This document shows, piece after piece, positions 40,296-52,013 of a stretch of DNA of 64,000 bases. The stretch is taken from positions 186,001-250,000 of the forward strand of contig JAHEWK010000036.1 in assembly GCA_020740775.1 (NCBI GenBank), written 5' to 3'. The stretch is from Ilyonectria destructans. Its lineage: Eukaryota; Ascomycota; Sordariomycetes; Hypocreales; Nectriaceae. The position numbers were made by a program, and so were the translations under genes. Under the pieces are notes generated by a model. That model was not told the DNA's origin. It was given only the letters and a program-made list of their open reading frames with translations, and ran no database searches. Positions within the stretch are counted from its first letter, which is position 1. Every line of letters begins with the position of its first letter.

Positions 40296-43068
40296 CAAGG
40301 GTCGGACCCACTACACTGTAAATCCACGTGGACCACATATAAGTGGCCCATCTCTATTACATCCACTTGTCGGCGCTCAGATTACGTAATAATCCACTAC
40401 ACTTGGACCTGAAAGTGGATGTAATGGAGTGGATTTAGGTGGATTTAGGTACAGTGGCATATTCCCTGGCCCTGTACGGTTCATAGTACTTATTTTTGTA
40501 TATAATTGCCTATTAAATCGAGGTACCTAGACCCAAGTTAGCCGAGGTCGATCACCCCTACAGCTAATCTTATAACATTAGACGAGAAAATACCCCTATT
40601 GGGCGCGTTTTCTACAGATTTCCTGTTTGTTTTTGCCCCAAAAATATTTTTAAACAATGCTAGCCAACCAGCCAGGCCAACCAGGCCAACAGCAGCAGCT
40701 CGAAGACCGTCTTTTTCGCCATTTCAGAGGCTGGAATTGGTCAGAACGCGCTCGTGATACTAACTCTTGGCTGTGGGACTTTGGCTATGATATTCAACGT
40801 CATGGCTTACGCAAATGGGCTTGCAAGGACTGTATCCTCAGAAATCGTCCCATTATCGCGAGTTTTACCTCTTCAGGTCTCCAGAACGCGGCAAATCATC
40901 TATGGCGTGAGCACAAAACACCAGCACCAGAGGGAGAGAAAAAGAGCACAGCACAGCTGAAATCCGAAGGCGCACTGAAATCGATCCAGCCGACTATTGC
41001 CTCTGTTTTGAAACTGGACGTCAACAAGCCTACGGAACAGAATATCGCGAATAGCTTCATCTCACGCTTTGATAAGCAACACTTTCAGCGTATGCTAGTC
41101 GAGTTAATTGTCAGCAGCAACCAGTCCTTTTCCTTCGCCGAGAACCCCATCCTCCGAGAAATCTTCGACTATTTGAATCCCTCCATTTCGATCCAGCGCG
41201 CCAACTTGAGTGCCAGGACTGTCCGATATAAGATCATTCAAGAGTATAACCGCCACAAGCAGAAGGTTATCGAGGTGCTGAGGAACTCCCCTGGAGCGAT
41301 TCATATCTCATTTGATGGCTGGACGTCTCGAAATAAGCTTGCCCTCTACGGTATTGCTTGTTTTTTCAGAGATGAGAAGAATCGGCCATGCAAAATCATG
41401 ATTGGGGTTCCAGAGGCTCATCGTCACTTCGGCTCAACGATCGGTGGGGAGGTTCTCGACGTCCTACACACTCTTGGCGTGGGTCCAGAGAAGATTGGCT
41501 ATTTCACGCTCGACAATGCTGAAAACAACGATACTGCCATGGAGGTCATTGGTGCTGAACTTGGGTTCGATGGCCGACTACGCCGAGGACGCTGTATTGG
41601 CCACACAATTAACTTGTCAGCCAAGGCGCTCTTATTTGGCAAAAACGTCGACGCGTTCGAGCAGCAATTATCAGGCGCAGAAGCGTTATCTGATACTGAA
41701 TACGCTCGATGGCGCAAAAGAGGACCAGTTGGCAAGTTACACAATATCGTAGTTGATGTGCGTATTAGCCATCGGCTGATTTACTTATTCAAGGACGTCC
41801 AAAGGGTAAGCGATTTTACTAAATCCTATTCGTCTCATACTAATTTGGTATATCTAACAGGACGAAATTAATCGCGCCACCGGTTGAAAACCTCTATCGA
41901 ACTCCTACTGATCAAGTATAAGGCGCAATGGGAGGACGAAAATCGGTCTAAAAAGACTGGCCAAGTAACACAAGCCAAGTTGGCAAAAAAACCACGCATC
42001 CTCCGAGACGAGAATCAGCTAACGGACAAAGACTGGGAGGTTCTTTACCATTTGGAGGCTATTCTGACTGTTTTTGAGACCGTGGTAAAGACGCTTGAGG
42101 GTGATGGACACATCCGAAGGCGTAAGCAAGGCTGGACTGGCTCCTATGGTAATATCTGGGATGTGGTGCTTGGCTATGAGTTGCTGCTTAACACACTGGA
42201 AGGATATAAGCAGCTTGCTGCTGACTTTCCTGATCCAGAGCACTTCCGCATCGGAATCAACCTTGCTTGGGATAAGCTGGATGAATATTATCAGCGGCTG
42301 GACGAGACGCCCATCTACTATACGGCTATGGCGCTCCATCCAGCTTATCGTTGGGACTGGTTTGATGAAACGTGGGCTCATAATCCTAGTTGGGTTGAAA
42401 CGGCAAAAGAGATGGTTGCCGACGTCTGGCTGTCCGATTACGCTCATCTAGAGGTTAGAACCAGCAGCAGCAGAGGCGACGACGAGCCACCGGCAAAAAG
42501 ACCTCGGTTTTTCAACCCCTTCGAGAAGAACAGTCGTCTGCCGAACTCAAAACCAGCATACGCAGCAATTATTGTTGGTGACGAGTACCAAGCGTGGCAG
42601 ACGGATCGTGAGGCCAGCGACGGCGACGTTCGTGATCCAATTGGTTACTGTCAAGTTTTACGCTCTTGGTACCGTGCTGGCCTTATCAATGACCTGGATC
42701 CATTGCTTAAGTCACACCTTGAAAGCAAGCTGGATGCCGGCTGCGTGACTCTAAGCGAGGACGAGCTGGCACTTGCTGAGTCAAAATGGCTATTGGAGGG
42801 CGAGAACAGCGCCAGCGAGGTTGACGATTTATCACAGCAGCAACAGGTTGAAGAGTTAGTGTCAACGTCTGAAAGTGAGGCTGAATAGGCACCGACGAGG
42901 TTGTGAAGAGCCTCAAAGATCCACTATAAATCCACTTATAAATCCACGTGTGTACATCCATTCCACTCCGGTCGAAAGTGTGCTACATCCACTTTGTAAT
43001 TGCCTAAAAATGGTCCATCCACTCTACTTGGCCCAAAAGTGGAGTGGATGTAGTGGTTCCGACCCTTG
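40296..43068 (+). mobile_element. hAT-family DNA transposon, 2773 bp
   Basis: Imperfect terminal inverted repeats begin CAAGGGTCGG at both ends. They are flanked by a perfect 8-bp target duplication TCGGTGCT (40288-40295 and 43069-43076), the hAT hallmark. Subterminal copies of a short motif (ATCCACTT, GTGGAT) are frequent in both non-coding ends. The insertion lies inside the ligase coding region. Confidence 0.95.
40657..42888 (+). pseudogene. hAT transposase, internally deleted
   Basis: Starts MLANQPGQPGQQQQLEDRLF, followed by a BED-like zinc-finger segment (WACKDCILRN..HLWREH, about residues 50-90) and the RNase H-like core (SFDGWTSRNKLALYGIACFF, FTLDNAENNDTAM, GHTINLSAKALL). A 55-bp intron (41806-41860) is followed by DEINRATG. 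The frame then meets a stop at 41885, while the continuing frame begins LKTSIELLLIKYKAQWED. The region that usually lies between (with a TRWNS-like motif) is absent. Near 42645 the protein jumps from VRDPIGY to CQVLRSWYRAGL, so the conserved C-terminal dimerisation core is also missing. Both losses look like internal deletions. The copy is probably non-autonomous. Confidence 0.75.
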
Positions 43069-43493
43069 TCGGTGCTGGATTCGACAAGCCCGCGAATGTT
43101 GGGTACTTTGCTCTGCGATTTCCACGAGTGTTGAAAGTTCATGAGGATCGCTCGTTCAGGGATACAATCAGCTTTGAGGAGCTGCAGGAAATGGCCCAGA
43201 GATGCCTAGAGATACCGGATGATGGAGAACAGGAAGAGAAAAGTTGGCTTCGTAGACTGCGAGGCAACGAGCACCTGGTTGACAGATCGAGAACTAGCTC
43301 TCCCAGCGACGACGCAGTTTCTGTCGCAGATATCTGTGCAGGCAGGCAAAGCAACCGACAACAGGAGAAGTTGTGGACAGCTGTTGAGTCCCAGTGTCTT
43401 GATAATATTTCCCTCGGGGCAGCAAAGAGGAAGATATCTCCAGAGGTTGCCTCGTATGGTAACTCAACCGTCAAGCGAGCAAAGCAGAAGTAA

Positions 43494-44147
43494 ACGAAAG
43501 AACGCCCTCAAAATGGACACCTCTGGCGACATTGACATCATATAGAGGTAGATCCTTCATACTTGCCGGCGAGAATCTAGAGATTGATTTGGGATATGGG
43601 GCAGATTTTGAGATATGAAAATGACTTTGGGATTTGAGACAAGATGTGGGACGTGGGACAGGTTTGGGATGTGGGACAAGATTTGGGGTCGTCTGCGCGT
43701 AGTTTTGGGCACGTACTGACTGTTATGCATGGCTGCGCCAGGCTGAGCGAGCTGGTCCGAGTCGCCAAAAGCGCAATCACAACGAACAACCTGCCGACAT
43801 TACACCCTACTAGCATTACTCCCTTGACGATTTCGCAAGCGTTAAGAATCTTAATGTTTACCATCTAAAATTCCTTGCCTGGGCTGGCGGTGGTATTCCT
43901 CACCACCATAAGCCATGCGAGGGCCGTCGGCCGGCCCGGTGCTTATGGCTGCTCCTCAGCGACCTCCACTTCAAGCACCATAACCTGGACCGGGTGCGTT
44001 GAGGGCGCACCAGTTCGGGCGGCGAAAATTGTCGATGTCTGTGAACGCACAGTTGCTGAGCGTTTGACTGATATTAATAAAACGATTGACGTCTTGCAGG
44101 CGAGCCTCCAGTCAACTGCCATGAGCCTGGATTCTATTCATGCCCAG
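43494..44147. other. Gene-poor stretch with GGGA-rich repeat
   Basis: 43590-43690 is a purine-rich degenerate repeat (GATGTGGGACA-like units). A 121-codon ORF (43875-44240, +) has no recognisable domain and is not called. Confidence 0.4.
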
Positions 44148-44908
44148 CTAAGGACCCAGCCTGTTGCCTCCGCACCCGCATCGTCTCTGGACATCGATTC
44201 CTCCACCCTTCATCAGATGTCGGGTAGCAACGCACGTTAAGGCCATGGGCGGCTTTAGTGACCCTGTTGGGGTTAGCAGGGCTACAGGGTCAAAAGGATG
44301 AACCACCGGCTCTCTCCGCTTCCGGCATCTTGCTCGGGCCCTGAGCGGCGCTGTCTCCAAGAGTTGCTTTTCCACGTCGTAGGTGGCGTCGAAGTTGGTC
44401 TTGTGGGAGGAGGGAACAAAGATGGGCTCGATCAGCTTCTGCCCCAGGAGCTCAAAGTCGAAGACCTTGAAGAATTTGTGATTGGCGAAGCTGTCCCATG
44501 TCGAACCCATGTGAGTGTCTCAGTCGGGGCCGATCGCACAGACGCAGGCGAGCGACATGGGGGGCTGGGGGATTGGGAATTTTGGGGCTGGCGGTCTGGA
44601 TTTGCAAACTGAGGGAGCCTTCAGGGCCACCGTCAAAGGGTCGCTTTCATCAAGTCAGTCCTGCTTATTTAGCACACGGAGGGGTTGAGCGCTGTCGTCT
44701 GCTCAGAGACAGCGCTCTCAACCCCTTGTAATGCACTCGTAGGCGCGGACATCATATCCTTTCCAGCATATACTTCAGGGGCAAGATATGCCAGTGCACG
44801 GGCTTGCTCGTCAGAGTCCTGCCAGCGACGACGTCCCGAGTCGCGATTCGAGACGAAGTGCGAAGGCAACCACTTAGGCGCGACTCTGCCTTCTCCATGC
44901 GCCCGCAC
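44148..44908 (-). pseudogene. Protein kinase relic
   Basis: One minus-strand frame (44908-44669) contains ALAYLAPEVYAGKD, resembling the APE activation-segment motif of protein kinases, and then loses homology. A second frame (44510-44148) contains FFKVFDFELLGQKLIEPIF and NFDATYDVEKQLLETAPL, resembling the tail of fungal AGC-like kinases. The parts are in different frames with little between them, so this is a decayed fragment. The upstream catalytic lobe is not found. Confidence 0.4.
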
Positions 44909-46690
44909 CCTACCGACCGGTGCGTCCGTGCGAAGTTATGTATTGACCCAGCCAGAGGTCGGCAAGAGCCGACGCTGATCACTTGCCGTGCGTCTGTGGG
45001 CAATGTTGGGCGGGGACGGGGGGAACGCTAGGCTTGGGTGTGGTCTTCGGAACGCCCAGGTACACATACGCGGCGCCACTAGACCGAGGGCGAACTCGCT
45101 CGGCTCTGCCCGAAGGCGGGAGGCAGTCCTCCCCAAATTCCTGGACCCCCATGTTTCACGTTCCCGCCTATAGCTGACCCAGTCTGTTGGGACAGCCAGC
45201 TTTACTCGTCCCAGCACCAACGGCGTAAGCCTGTCACGGTCCTTGGACTCCTCTTTGGCGCAGCCCGGCCTTAGGAGACCTTGTCGCCTGGGAATTTATT
45301 TTCAAGCGTGCTCTCTTGGCCCAGATCCCTGTTCCGTGCAGCATTCCCAGACATGCTTGGCCGAGCATTCATGTTAGGGGATAGGCCAAGCTTTCCTTGG
45401 AAGGTGAGTAGGTTGTACTGTAGGCTTGTGCCCCTCCTTATTAACCATTGCTACATATGCCTCCCCCTTGTACTTGCAGAGTCTTGATTGAGACGCCTGT
45501 TTTTACCTCGCCGTTGGGGTTGTATTCTGTTTAAAATGACCCTGACATGAGGGCATGACGATCCGTTACAGGGATCGTACTCACCCCTGTAGCTTATGGA
45601 TAATAGGTCCTGCTAATTTCTTCTAGAATTGTAGCACGCTTGACCGAAGGGATATCAGGCCGGCTAGTGATAAGGCAAACGGGGGCGGGCCGTAAGGCGG
45701 ACGTAGCTATGGTAGAAGAGCGAGTCATGTATTGACCCGCTTGGTGCCACGACTCTCTGTTTCACCTGCACGCCCAAAGTTTCTCATTCCAGGTCGTTGT
45801 TCCCCCAGGTATTCTACGTGCATAGGAACATCCTTCACAGCCGACCCAAAGGACCTGCTCATCGATGAACGGCAAATTCTGTTCTGCTCCCCTGCTCCAG
45901 CCATCCATGTCGCGTGGCACGTCACTCATGCCGATCTAATTCCTTGGTGACAACCACGGACGTTAAGGAACGGTCATGTAATTGCGTTGTTGGTGATTAG
46001 CCCTTCGATGATGGCATAATAAAACCAGCGGCAAGGGCAGAAAAATCGCACTTGCGCGACATTTTAAGCACTGTCACTCCGTAGGGACTCGAGACATGTC
46101 TATTTCTAAGTACTTACGCAGATGGACAGTACCAACTATCGGTCACTTATGTGTAAGTAGGCATTGCTAGTGGACAACCATTGTGTCTGCCTGTGGAGAG
46201 CCTTAGGCTGACCATGCATGGCCACGATGACAAGGGTTCATCGCACCAGACAATGCCCCTATTTAATCCTTCTGGACGTTTCACCCGGATCCTTACCCCC
46301 TGGTTGTGGGTTGGAGCGGCTCTAGCGCGATCTTCCCCGAACCTAATTTCGCGCTCCCACTTCCACGTCAGGGAATGGCAGTCGTGCACCAGAAACACGA
46401 CACACGCAAATATCAAGTCTATCGAATGCAACCCAGGCGAACCACAAGACGTACCATGTGGCTGTGACTCGTCGTAGAAGATATATATATCTAGCTATAT
46501 CCGCCATCAGCGGCTGGGGTCGTGCCGCCACCACCGGATGTCCAGTCTCCGTCCCCAGTGTCTTGCCAGGGTGTGAATGGCGGTATACACATTTCACCTG
46601 CGCTGATAGTTGCAGTTATTACCGCAACCTTCGTAACGGTTACTCGTGATGCTCTACTGATACCAGGCCAGCGCGAGTACGATCTGTTCG
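44909..46690. other. Gene-poor region upstream of the NLR gene
   Basis: Only ORFs below 100 codons in conflicting frames. An ATATATATAT stretch at 46480-46490 precedes the NLR start by about 200 bp and could contribute to its promoter. No TE end recognised. Confidence 0.4.
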
Positions 46691-49600
46691 ATGGCTCTGG
46701 AAGCTCTCGGCGTCATTGCGAGCCTCCTTGCAGTCGTCCACTCGTCGGCCAAGGTCGCTTCGCTGTGCTTCTACTACTACAGAGACGTCAAGAACGCAAA
46801 AGATGACATCGACCGACTTCAACGAGAAGCCACTAACCTGAAGAAGGCTTCGGAGAGTGTTCAGCTGCTGCTCAAGGGCCCTAATGGCGCGAAGCTCGAG
46901 GCTTCTCAGGAGCTGATGGTTGCGGCCAAGGACAGCCTATTGCAGCTTAGAGAGCTGGAACAAGTGCTTAGCCCTGGAACAGCGCGCAAGGCAATGAGCC
47001 GAGTGGGACTTCGGGCCTTGAAATGGCCATTTCAGAACAAGGACGTCGAAAAGATCGCCCAAGGTCTCGGGCGATGCACGCACGCTATCTCCTTGGGCCT
47101 ACAAGTTGACAATACGTACGTCGCCAATCCATCTCCACTTCAACTTATAGGAACCGACAAGGCTATAATCTAGGGCCGTTCTACTCGAGATCGACCAGAA
47201 CCTACTCCACGTTGATAAAAAGCTCCTCAAAATCGACCAAAAAGCAGTACTCGATAGACTTCCCGTTGTCGTAGAAGCTAGCTTCGACTCCCGCGCCGAA
47301 GAGCACAACCCAATCTGCCTCCACGACACCAGAGTCGACCTTCTTCGTCAACTATCTGAATGGGCCGATGATCCTCGCGCCGAGCCCATCTTCTGGCTCA
47401 ACGGTATGGCTGGAACCGGAAAGTCCACCATCTCCCGTACCGTGGCCCGGTCTTTCGCCACAACTGGTCGCCTCGGCGCCAGCTTCTTCTTCAGGAGAGG
47501 AGAGGCCGACCGAGGCAGCTTGTCTAAATTTGTCACCACCGTCGCCGCCCAGCTAGTCTCCAGAGTGCCCGCCTTCGCACCGCACGCTAAAAATGCCATC
47601 GATGCCGATACCACCATCTTCGGAAAGGCTGCGCAAGAGCAGTTCAAGAAGCTCATCCTAGAACCTCTGTCAAGGATACCTCAAGACGCTCGGAAGACCG
47701 CCACGCTTGTCGTCGTTGTCGATGCCCTTGACGAGTGCGAACGGGACGACGATGTCAAACTCATCATCAACCTGTTTTCTCGCGTTAAGACGTTGCAGTC
47801 TCCGCGACTAAGAATCCTTGTCACTAGTAGACCCGATCTGCCGATTCGCCTGGGTTTTAGCGCCATCACGGGCAAATACCAGGACTTGGTTCTCCATGAG
47901 ATGCCCGAGCACATAGTTGAGCATGACATATCTGCATTTCTCCGGCATGAGCTTGCAGTAATCAGAAGCAATTACAATAATTCCGTTCCCAAAGACCGAC
48001 AACTACCCACAAGCTGGCCTGGCCAATCGAATATCCAGATTCTAGTACAGATGGCGGTTCCTCTCTTCATCTTCGCCGCCACTGTATGCCGCTTCCTCGC
48101 TGATCGCAGATGCGGTAACCCTGATAAGCAACTCCAAGAGGTTCTGAAATACCGAACGAGAAGCCAGGAATCGCAACTTGATGCAACATATCTGCCCGTC
48201 TTGAACCAGCTGGTCGTCGGTTTGCCTATCAGGCAGAGAGAGAATGCTTTACAAGAATTTCGAGTCATTGTTGGCTCGATCGTCATTCTTGCCAGCCCCC
48301 TCTCCACCTGTGCCTTGGCGCAGATGCTCAGTGTATCTAAAGATACTATTGATGATAGGCTAGACTTGCTTCATTCAGTCCTGAGTATTCCGCCGTCGTC
48401 TAGCTCACCCGTCAGGCTACTACATCTCTCCTTCCGCGACTTCTTGGTGGATGCCGAGAAATGCGGAAAGAACCCGTTCTGGGTAGACGAGAAATATTCC
48501 CATGGGAAAATGGCTGCAAACTGTTTGCGTGTCATGAACGAGCGTCTTCGAACAGATATTTGTGATGTGAACGCCTCAGGAACAAGCCGCTTAACTCTCA
48601 ATCCTCAGAAAGTAGACGCATGCCTACCACCAGAAGTTCAGTACGCTTGTCTACACTGGGTATACCACTTACAACATGCAAGGGATCAAGTTAGCGATGG
48701 CGGACCCGTCTGCGACTTTTTAATTCGCCATTTTCTCCATTGGATGGAAGCGTTAAGTCTCATGGGAAGGGCATCGGAAAGTCTTGGTATCATCAACGCT
48801 TTACAGTCACTCCTCAGCGTAAGCATTGCATTGCCCACCCCCGACAATCACTGCTAACGTGACTCAGCCCGAAGCGAGTGTGAAGTTATCTAGCCTTCTT
48901 AGCGACGCTACACGCTTCGTTCTCGCCAACATTTCAATAATTGACAAAACACCTCTCCAGATATATTCCTCGGCACTTGCCTTTGCGCCGGAAAAGAGTA
49001 TTATCCGATACACGTTCGAGAGCGAGATTCCTAGCTGGATATCTCTTGCTCCAGAGGCCGAAACAGACTGGAACTCATGTTTACAGACGCTCGAGGGCCA
49101 TAGCGGCCCTGTCAGGTCGGTGGCATTTTCGCAGGACTCAACGCTGGTGGCATCGGCCTCGGACGATCGGACGGTGCGGATCTGGCGCTCCGACATGGGT
49201 GACTGCTTCCAGGAACTCAAGGGCCATAGCGGCCCCGTCAGGTCGGTAGCCTTCTCCCACGACTCGGCGCTCGTGGCGTCAGCGTCAAACGATCAGACAG
49301 TGCGGATCTGGCGCGCCGACACCGGCGAATGTATTAAGGGCCATAGCGACTGGGTCAGGTCCATAGCCTTCTCCCACGACTCAGCGCTCATGGCGTCAGC
49401 ACCGGATAATCGGACAGTACGGATCTGGCACGCTGACACAGGTGAATGCATCCAAGAGCTAAAGGGCCAGAGCGACTGGGTCAGGTCGATAGCCTTCTCA
49501 CACGACTCAGCGCTCATAGCATCAGCATCAGATGATCGGATAGTACGGATCTGGCGCGTTGACTCGGGCGACTGCGTCCAGGAACTCAAGGCCCATAGCC

Positions 49601-51066
49601 GCTCGGTTAGGTCAATAGCCTTCTCACACGACTCGACGCTTGTGGCATTGGTCTCAGACGATCGCACGGTACGGATCTGGCATACCAGTACGGGCGACCG
49701 CATCCAAGAACTCAAGGGCCACAGCCGCTTAATCAGGTCGATAGCCTTCTCACACGACTCAACGCTCATAGCATCGGCGTCGGATGATCGGACGGTGCGG
49801 ATCTGGCGCGTTGATGCCGGTAACTGTGTCCAGGAACTCAAGGGCCACAGCCGCTCGGTCAGGTCGATAGCTTTCTCACACGACTCGACGCTTGTGGCAT
49901 CGGGGTCAGACGATCGGACGGTGCGGATCTGGCGCGTTGATGCCGGTGACTGCGTCCAGGAACTCAAGGGCCACAGCCGCTCGGTCAGGTCGATAGCCTC
50001 CTCACACGACTCAGCGCTTGTGGCATCGGCCTCAGATGATCGGACAGTACGGATCTGGCGCGCCGACTCAGGTGGCTGCGTCCAGGAACTCAAGGGCCAT
50101 AGCGGCCCCGTCAGGTCGGTAGCCTTCTCCCACGACTCGGCGCTCGTGGCGTCGGCCTCTCGGGACAAGACGGTACGGATCTGGCACGCCGATACGGGTG
50201 ACTGCGTCCAGGAACTCAAGGGCCATAGCGACTGGGTTAAGTCAGTGGCCTTTTCGCATGACTCGGCGCTCGTGGCGTCAGCATCAGACGATCGTACGGT
50301 ACGGATCTGGCGCACCGACGGCGGTGACTGCGTCCAGGAACTCAAGGGTCATACCGACCGGGTTAGGTCGATAGCTTTCTCACACGACTCAGCGCTCGTA
50401 GCATCGGGGTCGGACGATCAGACGGTGCGGATCTGGCGCGTCGACTCGGGCAACTTCGTCCAGGAACTCAAGGGCCATAGCCGCTCGGTCAGGTCGGTAG
50501 CCTTCTCACACGACTCAACGCTCGTGGTATCGGCATCGGACGATCGGACGATACGGATCTGGCGCGCCGACACAGGTGACTGTGTCCAGGAGCTAAAGGG
50601 CCATGGCGGCTGGGTCAGGTCGATAGCCTTCTCACGCGACTCGGCACTCGTGGCGTCAGCATCAGACGATCGTACGGTACGGATCTGGCGCACCGACGCC
50701 GGTGACTGCGTCCAGACAGTTCACATTGGGTTTGTATCTCACCTATCGTTTGAGCCAGGTAACACACGCCTCCTTACCGATCTTGGCCCCATTACCGTGC
50801 CTAAGCCACTAGTCGCAGAGGAATCTGTGGCATCTACTCCTCTAGTTATGCCTAGCCACATTCGCGACTGCCGTTTCGGCTTCGGTATTACCGGAGACGG
50901 GTGCTGGGTTTCCTGGCGTGGAAATAACTTGCTTTGGTTGCCGGTCGATTTCCGACCAACCTGCTCGAGAGTGTTAGGATCTACCATCGTCATCGGCTGT
51001 AGATCGGGAAGGGTTATTATCGTGAGGTTTTCAATCCAGGAGCTGCCAGATCTCCAGTCTAATTAA
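46691..51066 (+). CDS. NACHT-WD40 NLR (STAND receptor), intact
   Basis: Exons join(46691..47115, 47174..48818, 48868..51066) give 1422 residues. Introns are 58 bp (GTACGT..CTAG) and 49 bp (GTAAGC..TCAG). The N-terminal 140 residues (MALEALGVIASLLAVVHSSA, then a coiled-coil-like helix) resemble the Helo-like N-terminal domain of fungal STAND proteins. The NACHT NTPase has Walker A GMAGTGKST (about residue 220), Walker B VVVVDALDEC and LRILVTSRPD. A winged-helix-like linker leads to 13 WD40 repeats of about 42 residues (GHSxxVRSxAFSHDSALVASASDDRTVRIW), then a C-terminal cap. The architecture is that of fungal heterokaryon-incompatibility and immune-like receptors: ligand binding by the propeller should drive oligomerisation and trigger a cell-death or signalling N-domain. 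The repeats are nearly identical at DNA level, typical of concerted evolution. No damage is seen. Confidence 0.92.
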
Positions 51067-51467
51067 TATTTTCCTTATATGCTGGGCGCCATTTATCGCC
51101 GACTCTCCCAAAGCGTTCCTACATCCGTGACGTACCGTTCTGGACCGCTCGAGGAAGCTGGAGGTTCGACAGACACCCTGGAAGGTGTCGTCGGCCATCA
51201 ACTTCAGACAAGAGTGACTAATGGCCAAGGCTTCTCGGCGGCTTCCATCCTTGTGGCGTGAAGAAGAGAGCGGTCGCGCGCACCAGCGAAAATAGAGCCA
51301 ACATGGTGAGCGGAATGCAGCGATCGAAGAATGACCGATGATACATGGATTGCCGAATAAAATCCCGGTATTTCCGGAAAATCTCAAATCCGAAACTGAG
51401 GACACTAGTCCGAATATGTTTTGCCGAGCTGATGCCGATAGTCTTACCCAAGAGTGAACCAGTTTTT
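51067..51467. other. Left flank of Helitron-2
   Basis: Downstream of the NLR gene. Minus-strand ORFs (51031-51472) run up to the Helitron-2 end and could belong to a gene split by the element, but no domain is recognised. Confidence 0.35.
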
Positions 51468-51539
51468 GGCAATTGATAGGGGTGCTACACCATTTTGATA
51501 CACGTGCTACACCTTATGGGTGCTACACTTTTTGCAGCC
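51468..51539 (+). repeat. Helitron-2 left terminal inverted repeat
   Basis: Begins GGCAATTGATAGGGGTGCTA and contains three copies of GTGCTACAC (51482-51490, 51504-51512, 51520-51528), which look like protein-binding iterons. Confidence 0.85.
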
Positions 51540-51929
51540 TCCTATGCCTTGAGGAACGAAGAGAGGAACGAACGAAGTGACGAAAGGTTTTATGCTGCCA
51601 TCTTTTTCCGGGCCTCAAAATCACCTGACTCTTCCAATCAAAAGTTTTGCCCTTAAAACCCGTGCCTCGGCGCCTGACCAAACCCGTCGTGCTGTCTATC
51701 TTTTTCCGCGACGCCTTGCGTCTCATACAACATGAACGAAAGAGGTAAGATGACTAATCGTAGCAGGGGGCAAGCACATGCTCTGTACTGACGGCCTGAA
51801 AGGGTTAGGAAACATCGAAATCGAAATCAGCCATATCCTGAACATCAGCTTTGATTCTGTAAATGCGTTTTCACCTTATAATCCCCCCTCATCTAAATCC
51901 TACCAACACTTATTATCTCGCTTCTTTAA

Positions 51930-52013
51930 TCAGTTCTTATCCCTCAGTTCTTATCCCTCAGTTCTTATCCCTCAGTTCTTATCCCTCAGTTCTTATCCCT
52001 CAGTTCTTATCCC
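51930..52013. repeat. 14-bp tandem repeat, six perfect units
   Basis: Six exact head-to-tail copies of TCAGTTCTTATCCC. It lies just downstream of the RepHel stop, inside Helitron-2, and may help transcript termination or be a slippage product. Confidence 0.95.

Larger units (their letters stand above)
38471..43493 (+). pseudogene. ATP-dependent DNA ligase, interrupted by a hAT element
   Basis: The preferred start is the Met of MPFPFRLLCDLLEGLE (an earlier in-frame ATG is at 38366). Nucleotidyltransferase motifs are visible: the adenylated Lys in ERKYDGEYCQIH (Lys codon 39341), the motif III region CILEGELLVW (about residue 350), motif IV WEGFVLKG and motif V FIKLKKDY. The frame breaks at the G run 39986-39990, where one G too many leads to TGA at 40001. 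The next frame resumes with DEHELGIGSLWW and runs to the hAT insertion at 40296. After the element (43077) the coding continues in phase to 43493 with a Lys-rich end. Without these lesions the protein would be about 745 residues. The family seals nicks in DNA repair; this particular fungal subfamily is poorly studied. The gene is presumably null. Confidence 0.85.

Noticed and set aside
49293..50345. 350-codon minus-strand ORF opposite the WD40 repeats
   Set aside because: Its repeat pattern is the antisense image of the WD units; no independent domain.
51930..52013. Possible CRISPR-like array
   Set aside because: Direct 14-bp units without spacers in a eukaryotic element; a simple tandem repeat.
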